In this document: in pieces, positions 54,542 through 64,000 of the stretch
How positions within the stretch are numbered: position 1 is the stretch's first letter
How the letters are laid out: every line of letters starts with the position of its first letter
From: RPQJ01 sp963731105
GTDB taxonomy: Bacteria; Pseudomonadota; Gammaproteobacteria; Steroidobacterales; Steroidobacteraceae
DNA: 64,000 nucleotides
Reading direction: 5' to 3'
Assembly: GCA_963731105.1 (NCBI GenBank)
Contig: CAVSUM010000029.1
Location: 90,332-154,331 of the forward strand
The notes under the pieces: model-generated
Seen by the model: the letters and a program-made list of their open reading frames with translations, nothing else
Database searches by the model: none
Told to the model about the DNA's origin: nothing
Translations under genes and position numbers: made by a program

Positions 54542-55912
54542 TCAACGCGCCTCGACAGGCGTCAGCAGGTATGGACGACAGTTCTCACCCGTCGCGTCGC
54601 AGCCCACCGCGAGCACCTGGCCGGCGGCGTTCACGTCGATGCCGTATTTGAGCGAGACGCCCTGCGGAGCCCCGACGAGGTCGTCAAGGTGGTGGAGTGT
54701 GCCCGCGCTGAGCAGCGTCGCCCGCCAGGTGTCCGGCGCGCCGGGTAGCGTCGACGAACCGACGACCTGCTCCAGATCGTTGACGCCCGTGGCCGTGCTC
54801 TGGTCGCCCCCCAGGTCGGGCAAGGCCTCCAGCACTCCCGATCCGCCGCGCACGCGGAAGGCAAGGCTTTCGCCCGCGGACCCCGCCGGCAGCGCGAGTT
54901 CGCCGACGATGGTCCCGGTTGCGTTGAGGCCGAGCGGCACCGGGAACCCGCCCGCCGCCGACGTGCCGAGATCCGTGCTCACGCCATTTTCGTGGCGGAA
55001 AAGGTGTACCGGACCCTCGGCGGCGATCTCGTAGTTCCCGGCCACCACACCCGATTCATTGATGACTGTTGCCATGCCAGAGCTGCCGGACGGTTGCACG
55101 ATGGCCAGCTGGCCCGCGCTGAACAGCAGGGCTTTGTTGAAGGGCGGTGGCATGCCGAACTGGGTGCCCATGTAGCAGCACCCGACAATCTGCACTGCGT
55201 CGTTCAGCGCGCGCGGCTGGTCGATCGGCAGTCTGCCGGCCGGCAGCGGTTGACCGCCGAGCGCGATCAATCGGCTGGTGCCGATGCCCGGGCCGAGGTG
55301 TTCCCTCACCAGCACCGTGCGGTGGTTGTTCAGCGCGAGCAGAGTCATCGAATAGCCAGGCGGACACCCGTCTCGACACAAATCCAGGTTAGGTGGACAC
55401 GACTTAGGACACGGCGTGGCGATGCGCAGCACACCGGTGGTCGTCCACACGGCAGGGTCGTCCTCATAGCGCTCATAGTCCGGGACACCGCCGGCGTTGT
55501 ATTGGTCATGGCCCAGGACGTCGCCGACATCGTTCAAGTCGATCGCGACGCTGAGCGGCAAGGCCTGCACGGAGAAGCGCGGCGGCCGGATCGTGACCAC
55601 GATCTCGGCGCGCGCAATCCTGGTGCCCCTGGTGCAGACCAGGCCGAAGTTGTTCTGTTCCTGGGTCAACGGCACCGCCACCGACTCGCTGCCATTCGCC
55701 GCCTTGCTGCCCGACCAGGCGCCTTCTGCGCTGCAGCCGCTCGCGTTTCGGGTGGTCCACGTGAGCGTCACTCGCTGTCCAAGCGCGACCGTCGTCGCGT
55801 CCGAGGTCAGCGTCACGCTGGGCAAGGGCGCGGCGTCGTCGGCGCAACCCAGCAAGGATGTCGCTGCCGCACATCCCAGTGCTGTCGCCCGCAGTCCTCT
55901 CGTGAGTCGCAT
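54542..55912 (-). CDS. HAF-repeat lipoprotein
   Basis: A 456-aa lipoprotein. A signal peptide with lipobox SLLGC is followed by an Ig-like segment (VTLTSDATTVALGQRVTLTWTTRNASGC). The rest contains repeated HAF-type strands (VAIDLNDVGDVLG; LALNNHRTVLVRE; ATVINESGVVAGNYE; LGLNATGTIVGE; TGVNDLEQVVGSS; IDVNAAGQVLAVG), usually read as an extracellular beta-propeller. It has many Cys residues, probably in disulfides. ATG 55912 follows AAGGAG. The function is unknown, possibly surface binding. Confidence 0.82.
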   Translation of the reverse strand: MRLTRGLRATALGCAAATSLLGCADDAAPLPSVTLTSDATTVALGQRVTLTWTTRNASGCSAEGAWSGSKAANGSESVAVPLTQEQNNFGLVCTRGTRIARAEIVVTIRPPRFSVQALPLSVAIDLNDVGDVLGHDQYNAGGVPDYERYEDDPAVWTTTGVLRIATPCPKSCPPNLDLCRDGCPPGYSMTLLALNNHRTVLVREHLGPGIGTSRLIALGGQPLPAGRLPIDQPRALNDAVQIVGCCYMGTQFGMPPPFNKALLFSAGQLAIVQPSGSSGMATVINESGVVAGNYEIAAEGPVHLFRHENGVSTDLGTSAAGGFPVPLGLNATGTIVGELALPAGSAGESLAFRVRGGSGVLEALPDLGGDQSTATGVNDLEQVVGSSTLPGAPDTWRATLLSAGTLHHLDDLVGAPQGVSLKYGIDVNAAGQVLAVGCDATGENCRPYLLTPVEAR

Positions 55913-56350
55913 GGCAGCACTCCTTCGCTCCCAATGTATGCAGCCTATCACCGGGCCAGGCGAGGGCAATTCGCGCAAGCCGCAGCGGGTCGCGCGGCCT
56001 TTCTCAGGCGGATGCGCCGGCGATCGATGCGGTGTCGGCTGCATCTCGAGGCAGACGCGGGCTCGCGCCGCTAAGGCGCCTCGGAAGAGTTTCGCAGCAA
56101 CGGATCCGCCGGACATTCCGCCTCAATGCTGCATCCGTAGTGCACCGTACAGACCCGGACGGCAAGCAGGCTCACACTTTCACTGTGGTTGGCAGCACCG
56201 TGAAGGGTCCAACCCACGCAAGTAATGGGTGCGACGAACGCCGCAGCGGCGACCGCCCGAGTGACCCATTCGTGGTGTCCCACCTCGACCGTTCGATCGT
56301 CCAGTAGGACGTGCTGGCCGTCTGCCAGCCTGCATTACCAGGAGCGCGTC
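55913..56350. other. Gap without recognised gene
   Basis: About 440 bases between the HAF-repeat lipoprotein and the csbD remnant. No frame gives a convincing protein, and I see no tRNA, repeat or strong terminator. It must contain the promoters of both flanking genes. A low-confidence remnant cannot be excluded. Confidence 0.4.
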
Positions 56351-56529
56351 ATGCCCGTGAACAAGGACCAGATCAAGGGCCGAGCCAAGGAAGTGAAAGG
56401 CAAGATCAAGGAAGTTACGGGCGACCTCGTGGGCAACGAGAAGCTGGAGACCGAAGGCAAGATTGAATAGAACCTCGGCAAGGCGCAGGCAAAGATCGGT
56501 GACGTCAAGCAAGACTTGAAACACTTGGG
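56351..56529 (+). pseudogene. CsbD-family stress protein with in-frame TAG
   Basis: It begins MPVNKDQIKGRAKEVKGKIKEV, the CsbD-family start, but stops at codon 40 (TAG 56468-56470). The same frame continues with NLGKAQAKIGDVKQDLK, the usual second half. A CAG-to-TAG change explains the break. The full product would be about 60 aa. It could be a real nonsense mutation or a base-call error. The csbD class is often induced by stress. Confidence 0.8.
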
Positions 56530-56635
56530 AAGGGCGCCTGGCTCCAGCCGCTCGTCGGGTTGCCGCTCACTCGCTTGCGGTGTGCGAGGGGAATACGGTT
56601 GCGACCTGCGCGGACACTGGGTCACTGAGACAAGA

Positions 56636-56656
56636 AGCCCGGCACATGGCCGGGCT
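56636..56656. terminator. Bidirectional hairpin, AGCCCGGC stem
   Basis: A perfect 8-bp stem (AGCCCGGC/GCCGGGCT) with loop ACATG lies between csbD and the cupredoxin-like gene. The minus strand has a modest U-rich run (TTCTTGTC) after it; the plus strand is weaker. Confidence 0.5.
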
Positions 56657-56790
56657 CCTCGTCTGAATCACAACAGCTGACGCTCAGTGGATTTTGCGTC
56701 GTCGGCTCAGACCGAGACCAGGCTATCAAACGAACTGCGCATGATGCCGCGGACTACCGCTGCTGGTCGTCATGCTGGTATTCCGCTTCC

Positions 56791-56878
56791 GTCACTTCCG
56801 TCGCGTGGTGAGAGCCAGGCCGACAATACCGAGGCAGAGCAGCGCGAGGGTGCCGCCCGACGGACGACCGCGCCGCGA
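56791..56878 (-). other. In-frame post-stop segment with C-terminal anchor
   Basis: Directly after the TGA of the cupredoxin-like gene, in the same frame, come SRRGRPSGGTLALL and CLGIVGLALTTRRK and then a stop. Gly-Gly, a hydrophobic helix and a basic RRK end are the layout of GlyGly-CTERM/PEP-CTERM sorting anchors. Either the TGA is a nonsense change or call error, or it is read through. Confidence 0.7.
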
Positions 56879-57284
56879 TCAGTGATCGACGATGATCTTC
56901 GGGTCGTGCACGCAGGCCAGGCCATCGACCTTGACCGAGTACTTGAATTCCTCGCCCGCGGTACCGGACTTGACCGTACCTTCGATTTTCCTGCCCTTGA
57001 AACCGGAGTCCGACCAATCGAACGGGCTGTTGCCGTCGAACACGATCGACTTGGCCTTGCCGGTCACTTTCCATTCCACCACGTCCTTCTCGCAGACGTT
57101 GACCGTCTCCGCATCGGCATCATCCGGCGTCCTTCTTGACCTTCGCGACGCACCCATCGTCTGTGACCTTGAAACTCAGTTTGTGGGTCTTGCCCGGTTT
57201 GTCACAGGCGACCGCTGCGCCCGCGGCCAGCTGGAACGCGAGCAGGCCGAGCGCGAATGCTGTCGGAAGACGTGCAATAGACAT
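56879..57284 (-). CDS. Secreted cupredoxin-like protein (frameshifted)
   Basis: About 134 aa. A signal peptide (MSIARLPTAFALGLLAF...) ends near AAGAAVACDKPG. After removal of an extra G near 57122 the frame continues KKDADDADAETVNVCEKDVVEWKV and ends VHDPKIIVDH. The strand pattern resembles cupredoxin folds, but I see no clear type 1 copper ligands. A stop TGA ends it here, and the same frame then runs on for 29 codons with a membrane anchor (see the readthrough segment at 56791-56878). ATG 57284 follows GGGGAG. Confidence 0.72.
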
Positions 57285-57688
57285 GTTCTCCCCTTTCTGA
57301 TTCGATGGAACTCTCGCTGGCGCGCCGCTCGCGGCGGAGCGCCCGCACAGTAGACCCCACGCGCCCGCAAATGTCACCGCACGGCGAAGCAGCCTCGAGG
57401 ATCACGGCTATCGGCACGCGGCGTGCAGGCGAGAAGGCCGGTGCGGTACGGGCCAGCGGGCATGACCGAGCCCACCAACGATGTGCCCAAATCCGTCGAG
57501 TCGGGCGCAGGCCCGATGAGCTGGCAAGTTGCGGGCATCGGCGGCGTTGCGAGCGCCGCCCGTGCGCAACCACAGCTTGATGTGCTGGCCTCGCCGTGTT
57601 TCCCTTCAATGCCGTGGTCGAGGACATCGACCCGGGGCGCGCTCGCCATCCGCTCTTTGGTCGGCAGCAACGGCAGGAGTTCATCCCA
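57285..57688. other. Gap without confident gene
   Basis: About 400 bases between the cupredoxin-like gene and the HDxGK protein. A GTG-started in-frame extension of the HDxGK gene reaches back to 57596 (DIDPGRARHPLFGRQQRQ) but has no ribosome site. I see no other supported feature. Confidence 0.35.
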
Positions 57689-58512
57689 ATGGAAGCGACG
57701 ATTCCGCGCGTGAAAGACCACCTGCCGGACTTGTGCCAGTTCGTCCGGACGCTGGCCCGGCAGATCGAGGCGGGCGAGCTGCAGGACGGAGAGCAACTCG
57801 CCCGGCGCTTCCGTGACTTCTATACCGCTGACCGGATGGCTGCGATCGAAAAGGTCGCGCCGGGCTGGCGGGAGATGGCCTCCCACGCGAACGGAGCCAC
57901 TCTCGATCACATCACACAGGCGCTGATCGCGCTGCAGCTGCTGCCGGAGTATCGGCAGGCCACGCGACACCGGCAGTCGATGCTGGAATGGACCGTGCTG
58001 TACCACGACCTCGGCAAGCAGGTGATCGCTGGCCAGCGCGACGCCCTGCACGCGTTTCGTTCCGCAACGATGGCGGCACGAACGCTGCCCACGGTTGGCT
58101 TCCCGGTCAGCGACACCTACTCGGCGACGCTCGAGCCCTGGACGCGATTGGTGCTGGGCGCCGCCGTGGCAGCGCCCGACGGCAAAGGGACTGCTGCCGG
58201 ACAACCGCATGCTGCCGGAGATCCTGCGGGGCGTGGAGCAGTTGTTCGGCGCCGACTCGGCGGCCGCATTGATCGTGCAGGCCTGCGCTGCTGCATCAGT
58301 CGCTGAACGTGGTGCCGGAATGGCCGAACCCGGGCAGCGTGGCCGAAGCCGAACTGGCGCGCTGCATCCGCCCGGCACTGCTGCCGCTGCTGGAGGCGAT
58401 GATGCTGGTGGACAGCGATGCCTGGCAGCTCTTCGCGCAGGATGACAAGGCGAAATTCCGCGCCAGCACGCTCGCCGTCTTCGCCACCGTCCGGTCTCAA
58501 CTTCCGGCCTGA
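57689..58512 (+). CDS. HDxGK-motif hypothetical protein (two frameshifts)
   Basis: About 274 aa. ATG 57689 follows AGGAG. The motif LYHDLGKQ near residue 100 resembles an HD-type metal site. The C-terminal parts are in two other frames; removing extra bases near 58193 (restoring GKGLLPDNRMLPEILRG) and near 58287 (restoring LLHQSLNVVPEWPNPG) joins them. The protein is helical and soluble, and I do not recognise a named family. It could be a metal-dependent phosphohydrolase-like protein. It ends 22 bases before the next gene's end on the other strand. Confidence 0.65.
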
Positions 58513-58519
58513 TTCCGAC

Positions 58520-58543
58520 CCTATCCGCTATCCGCTATCCGCT
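58520..58543 (-). repeat. GCGGATA triplet repeat, copy 2
   Basis: Reverse complement of the 24 bases at 51061-51084, located in the short convergent gap between the HDxGK gene and the GFA gene. Both copies are at gene 3' ends. Confidence 0.9.
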
Positions 58544-59005
58544 GTCCCCTTCGTCCGGCTCGACCTTCGGCAACGCGCCGCCATCCCAGCCGAGCCAGTC
58601 GACGTGTCCGCCCCAGTACGCATGCGCCTGCGGCACGAGGCCACTGGCGTCATCGAGCGTCGCGAGCGTCACGTGCAGCTCGCCGGGCCAGCGGCTCGAC
58701 TGGAAGAACAGCGGTGTGCCGCACTGGCCGCAGAAGCTGCGGGTCGCAGCAGGCGATGACTGGTAACGGCGCAGGGAATCGGCGCCGGACTCGACGGTGA
58801 ACCGGCCCTCGTCCGTGCCGACCCAGGTGACGAACGCCGCGCCCTGCGCGCGGCGGCACATCGAGCAGTGGCAGTGCGCGACCCACAGCGCAGGCAGGCC
58901 GATGCGGTAGCGCACCGCTCCGCACAGGCAACTACCCTCACCCCAGCCCTCTCCCGCCTTCGCGGGAGAGGGAGCCCGATGGGCGGGTGAGGGCTCTTTG
59001 CTCAC
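58535..59005 (-). CDS. GFA/CENP-V zinc protein (glutathione-dependent formaldehyde-activating type)
   Basis: A 156-aa protein with the GFA zinc ligands SCLCGAVRY, HCHCSMCRR and FCGQCGTPL. Its first ~27 residues are encoded by a palindromic REP-like element (58935-58993), giving SPAKAGEGWGEG. No alternative start lies between the element and the first zinc ligands, so the GTG at 59005, overlapping the hss stop (GTGA), must be used. The biological substrate is unclear; formaldehyde relevance is inferred only by family. Confidence 0.8.
   Translation of the reverse strand: MSKEPSPAHRAPSPAKAGEGWGEGSCLCGAVRYRIGLPALWVAHCHCSMCRRAQGAAFVTWVGTDEGRFTVESGADSLRRYQSSPAATRSFCGQCGTPLFFQSSRWPGELHVTLATLDDASGLVPQAHAYWGGHVDWLGWDGGALPKVEPDEGDSG
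58935..58993. repeat. Nested REP-like palindrome inside a coding region
   Basis: Inner stem CCCTCTCCCGC/GCGGGAGAGGG (11 bp, loop CTTC) within outer stem CCCTCACCC/GGGTGAGGG (9 bp). The element resembles dispersed intergenic palindromes of proteobacterial genomes but here lies in the 5' coding part of the GFA gene and would fold in its mRNA. Confidence 0.8.
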
Positions 59006-60420
59006 ACCACGCGGACGTTCTTGAACTGCCAGGGATCCGTCTGGTCGAGGTCTTCCGGGAACAGCCGGCCGCGATCGACCAGCGGATGCCAGTCGGTGTA
59101 CTCACCCACCACGTGGCCGAGGTACGGCCGGCAGATCTCGAGGATGCGCTTGTAGTCCATCTCATCGGGCTCGACCACGCCGCAGTTCGGGTTCTCCATC
59201 GCCCAGATCAGGCCGGCGAGCGCCGACACCGTCACCTGCAGCGAGGTGGCGCTGTTGTGCGGGCAGAGCTGCCGGGCTTCCTGGATGGAGAGCTGCGAAC
59301 CGTACCAGTAGGCGTTCTTCTTGTGGCCTGCGAGCAGCACGCCCAGCTCGTCCACGCCCTTGACGATCTCGTCCATCATGATGCGCTTGCGTTCCTGGAT
59401 CACCCAGTTGCGGCCCGCGAGCTCGTGCACCGACAGCACTGCGTTGTCGCTCGGGTGGTAGGCGTAGTGCACGGTCGGGCGGTACACCACCTGCTCACCC
59501 TTCTTGACGGTGAGGTAATCGGAAATCGAGATCGACTCGCTGTGCGTAATCAGGAAGCCGTGGATGTGGCCGGCCATCGGCGTCCAGGTGCGCACGCGCG
59601 TGCCGGCGCCGGGCTGCATCAGGTAGATGGCGCTGCCGCGGCCGAAGTCGTGCTTCTTGCCGTCGCGCGGCCAGTTCTTCTCGTGCGAACCCCAGCCGAG
59701 CTCGGCGGGCTGGCAGCCCTCGCCGACGAAGCCGTCGACGGACCAGGTGTTGACGAACTCGCCCGGCTCCTTGGCGCTCGACGCCACCTGCGTGTCGCGC
59801 TCGGCGATGTGGATCACCTTGATGCCGAGCTTGTGGGCGAGCGCCGCCCACTCCTCGCGGGTGTTCGGGTCGCCGTGGTCGACGCCGGTGTCGGCCGCGA
59901 CGTTGAGCATCGCCTGCTTGAGGAAGTGCGAGACCAGCCCCGGGTTCGCGCCGTGCGTGAGCACCGCGGTGGGCGCGCGCTTCATGGTCTCGCGCAACGC
60001 CAGCGCCGACTCGCGCAACGCGTAGTTGGTGCGCTTCGCGGGCGGGACGGTCGGATCGGTATAGCCGCCCGGCCAGGGCTCGATGCAGGTGTCGAGGTAC
60101 AACGCGCCCTTCTCCCAGCAAAGCTGGATCAGCGCGATGCTCGAGACGTCCACCGAGAGGTTGAGCAGGAAGTCGCCGCGGCCGACCACGGGATCGAGCA
60201 CGTTCTTGAAGTTCTCGCGCGTGAGCGGGTGCTTGACGAAGCGCACGCCGTACTCGGCAGCGACCTTCTCGCCCGCCTCGTCGGCCGTGACGATGGTGAT
60301 CTGGTCGGGCTTGATGCCGACGTGGCGCAGGATCAACGGCAGGACGCCCTGGCCGATGCTGCCGAAGCCGACGAAGACCAGGCGACCGGGGAACGCGACG
60401 TGGACCGGGTATTGGCTCAT
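59002..60420 (-). CDS. hss: Homospermidine synthase
   Basis: A 472-aa NAD-dependent enzyme that makes sym-homospermidine from putrescine. The N-terminal Rossmann motif (LVFVGFGSIGQGVLPLIL) and the conserved CIEPWPGGYTDP and LTHGANPGLVSHFLKQA segments match bacterial HSS. The end at 59002 overlaps the GFA start. Together with the arginine decarboxylase at 62236 this gives an arginine-agmatine-putrescine-homospermidine route, with the agmatine step outside the window. Confidence 0.93.
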   Translation of the reverse strand: MSQYPVHVAFPGRLVFVGFGSIGQGVLPLILRHVGIKPDQITIVTADEAGEKVAAEYGVRFVKHPLTRENFKNVLDPVVGRGDFLLNLSVDVSSIALIQLCWEKGALYLDTCIEPWPGGYTDPTVPPAKRTNYALRESALALRETMKRAPTAVLTHGANPGLVSHFLKQAMLNVAADTGVDHGDPNTREEWAALAHKLGIKVIHIAERDTQVASSAKEPGEFVNTWSVDGFVGEGCQPAELGWGSHEKNWPRDGKKHDFGRGSAIYLMQPGAGTRVRTWTPMAGHIHGFLITHSESISISDYLTVKKGEQVVYRPTVHYAYHPSDNAVLSVHELAGRNWVIQERKRIMMDEIVKGVDELGVLLAGHKKNAYWYGSQLSIQEARQLCPHNSATSLQVTVSALAGLIWAMENPNCGVVEPDEMDYKRILEICRPYLGHVVGEYTDWHPLVDRGRLFPEDLDQTDPWQFKNVRVV

Positions 60421-60523
60421 GATGGCTCGGGATCTTGTCGGGAAGGGAACGTTGGCAGGCCCGGTAGTTTACCCGGAATTGCCGGTGGGTCACGCCGGCG
60501 CGGCCCGGCGCAACGAGGCGCGC

Positions 60524-61200
60524 TCAGCCGCGCGGCGCGCCTTCGCGCCAGTGCGGCGGATAGGTGCGGTCGTAGCCCGGCAGGCCCTCGACGCGGCGGA
60601 TCCAGCGGGCGATCGCCGGGTAGGTCGTCTCCATCGGCAGGAAGCGCGAACGCAGGTCGCCGGCCTCGCGCTTGTCCATGGCGCGCAGCAGCAACATGAT
60701 GCCGGGGAACACCACGAGGTCGGCGGCGGACAGGTGTTCGCCCACCAGCCAGTCGGAATTGCTGAGGCGACCCTCGATGGTGCGCGCCTCGCCCGCGACG
60801 ATGTGCATCGCGCGTGTCACTTCCTCGGCGCGCTCGTCGATGTTCTCGAAGAACACCGCGTGCACGATCTGCATCAGGTGGCTCTCGGCGTAGGCCTGGT
60901 ACTCGCAGATCACCCGCATGATCGTGCCCGCCTCTTCCGGCGTGCGGCCGAACAGCGGCATCTGCGGATACTTGCGATCGAGGTAGAGCAGGCAGGCGAG
61001 CGACTCGAACACCACGTAGTCGCCGTCCTTCAGCACCGGCACCCGGCCGCGCGGATTCATGCGCAGCATCTGCGGCGACTTGTGCTCCTGCATGGAGAAC
61101 TGCAGCAGTCGCGCCTCGTACGGCAGGCGCTTGACTCGAGCGCGAGCTGCACCCGCCAGGAATAGGGGCTGCCACTGCCCCAGTAGAGTTCGAGCGCCAT
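60524..61200 (-). CDS. Glutathione S-transferase (frameshifted)
   Basis: About 225 aa. The thioredoxin-like N-domain starts LYWGSGSPYSWRVQLALE; the remainder, in a frame reached by a 1-base deletion (or +2) near 61138, runs from LKRLPYEARLLQFS. The VPVLKDGD segment with cis-Pro and FESLACLLYLDRKYP are typical GST features. The C-terminal all-helical domain is complete. The specific substrate is unknown. ATG 61200 has a clear family start. Confidence 0.87.
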
Positions 61201-61295
61201 TCCTGTTCCTCCCGATGGCCGCCGGACGGTGCACACGCGGCCGCGGGATTGTACTGTCGCGGGGTGTACCGCGATACGGCAGCCGGGAGTCGCCG

Positions 61296-62150
61296 ATGAC
61301 CACACGCACGCTGATCGAGGCCGAGGCCCTGGAGCCGCTGCTCGGGAGCCGCAGGCTGCGCCTGTTCGATTGTCGCTTCGACCTGGCGCGACCGGAATCG
61401 GGCCGGCAGCGCTACCTCGACGAGCATCTCCCGGGCGCGGTGTACGCCGACATCAACCGCGACCTGTCGCGCCCGGCGACGCCGACCTCCGGGCGCCATC
61501 CGCTGCCCGCGCCCGAGGTATTCGCGGCGCGGCTGCGCGAATGGGGCGTGAACGACGACTCGCTGGTGGTGGCCTATGACGATGGCAACGGCATGTACGC
61601 CGCCCGCCTGTGGTGGATGCTGCGCTGGCTCGGCCACGACGACGCAGCGGTGCTCGACGGCGGCATGCGTCGCTGGATCCAGCTCGGCCTGCCGACCAGC
61701 GACGAGGTGCCGCCACCGCTGCACGGCAACTTCGTCGCGCGGCCGCGACCCGGGCTCGCGGTAAGCGCCGACGAGGTGCTGCTCGCCGGGCGCGACCCGG
61801 CCACGCGGGTTCTCGATGCGCGGGCGCCGGAGCGCTACCGCGGCGAGGTCGAGCCGATCGACAAGGTCGCAGGGCACGTCCCGGGCGCGCGCAACCACCC
61901 GTTCACGCTCAGCCTCGACGGCCAGGGTCGCTTCCTGCCGCCCGGGCAACTGCGCACAGCGCTCGCGACACGTCTCGACGACGTTGCACCGGAGCGCACC
62001 ATCGCCTACTGCGGGTCGGGCGTCACTGCCTGCCACCTGCTGCTCGCCATGGAGCACGCCGGCCTCGCGGGCGCACGCCTGTACCCGGGCTCGTGGAGCG
62101 AGTGGTCGAGCGATCCAGCGCGCCCGGTAGCGACCGGCCCGGAGCCTTGA
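61296..62150 (+). CDS. sseA: 3-mercaptopyruvate/thiosulfate sulfurtransferase
   Basis: A 284-aa two-domain rhodanese. The active-site loop is CGSGVTAC in the C-terminal domain, the CGSGVTA form typical of SseA-type enzymes. The N-terminal inactive domain has FDCRFDLARPESGRQRY and HLPGAVYADINRDLS. ATG 61296 is used. The gene is divergent from the GST with about 95 bases between them. The cytoplasm is the likely location because no signal peptide is seen. Confidence 0.92.
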   Translation: MTTRTLIEAEALEPLLGSRRLRLFDCRFDLARPESGRQRYLDEHLPGAVYADINRDLSRPATPTSGRHPLPAPEVFAARLREWGVNDDSLVVAYDDGNGMYAARLWWMLRWLGHDDAAVLDGGMRRWIQLGLPTSDEVPPPLHGNFVARPRPGLAVSADEVLLAGRDPATRVLDARAPERYRGEVEPIDKVAGHVPGARNHPFTLSLDGQGRFLPPGQLRTALATRLDDVAPERTIAYCGSGVTACHLLLAMEHAGLAGARLYPGSWSEWSSDPARPVATGPEP

Positions 62151-62171
62151 CGGGCCGCCCGCAACGGCGTC

Positions 62172-62199
62172 TTTCAATCGCGGACGCTTCTGCTATCGT
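62172..62199 (+). promoter_or_regulatory. Possible sigma70 promoter for speA
   Basis: TTTCAA (62172) and TATCGT (62194-62199) are separated by 16 bases, about 40 bases upstream of the speA start. Both boxes deviate from consensus. Confidence 0.3.
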
Positions 62200-62235
62200 T
62201 CGCGCCACTTTTTCCGGGCCGCGGAGCTGACACTG

Positions 62236-64000
<1,765 letters not shown>

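Noticed and set aside
340..61200. Programmed ribosomal frameshifting in many genes
   Set aside because: There is no shared slippery sequence or downstream structure, and the shifts hit unrelated genes at unrelated sites; insertion error is simpler.

Overview
The window is a G+C-rich, gene-dense bacterial chromosome segment. Several gene orders are typical of Gammaproteobacteria: DUF3426-dusB-fis-purH-purD, trxA-rho divergent from rhlB, and yrfG divergent from cysQ. Together with homospermidine synthase next to arginine decarboxylase, this points to an environmental gammaproteobacterium of the Nevskiales/Steroidobacterales type. The lineage is an inference from gene order and composition, not a placement. 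I saw no rRNA, tRNA, CRISPR array, insertion sequence or integrase.

Region by region: 1-13.2 kb is housekeeping (tRNA modification, Fis, purines, thioredoxin/Rho/RhlB, PAPS phosphatase, MscS channel, ArfB). 13.2-28.9 kb is a catabolic island: an FAD oxidoreductase, a cysteine-less thiolase-fold protein with DUF35 and MaoC partners, an acyl-CoA ligase, two acyl-CoA dehydrogenases, an APH-type kinase, a nitronate monooxygenase-like protein, NnrS, an SDR and a tandem HxlR regulator. Near-identical 17-bp operators lie in front of three of its promoters. 27.4-33.6 kb is an anaerobic block: ubiD, ubiU, ubiV and ubiT (O2-independent ubiquinone synthesis), a 63-aa membrane protein, and an uncharacterised three-gene operon made of a four-helix histidine-rich membrane protein, a lone GcvH-like lipoyl protein and a thioredoxin fused to the same kind of membrane module. 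Four FNR/DNR-type boxes tie these units together. 33.6-50.2 kb holds plsB, a 5-oxoprolinase-type hydantoinase, an orphan phage tail-sheath-like protein, an L,D-transpeptidase, LemA/TPM proteins and an M13 peptidase. 50.2-58.5 kb is accessory: GreB, an HNH protein, a TIR-TolB-TPR protein, secreted proteins and a broken csbD. 58.5-64 kb covers polyamines (hss, speA), a GST and a sulfurtransferase.

About eighteen genes, including essential ones such as plsB and purD, carry single-base frameshifts, nearly all +1 insertions. This looks like insertion-biased sequencing error in an unpolished assembly rather than gene decay, so those genes are annotated across the shift.

The most interesting signals are the HxlR-type operator set across 13.2-27.3 kb, the FNR/DNR box set across 27.3-33.6 kb, and the lipoyl/thioredoxin/histidine-membrane operon at 32.0-33.6 kb.
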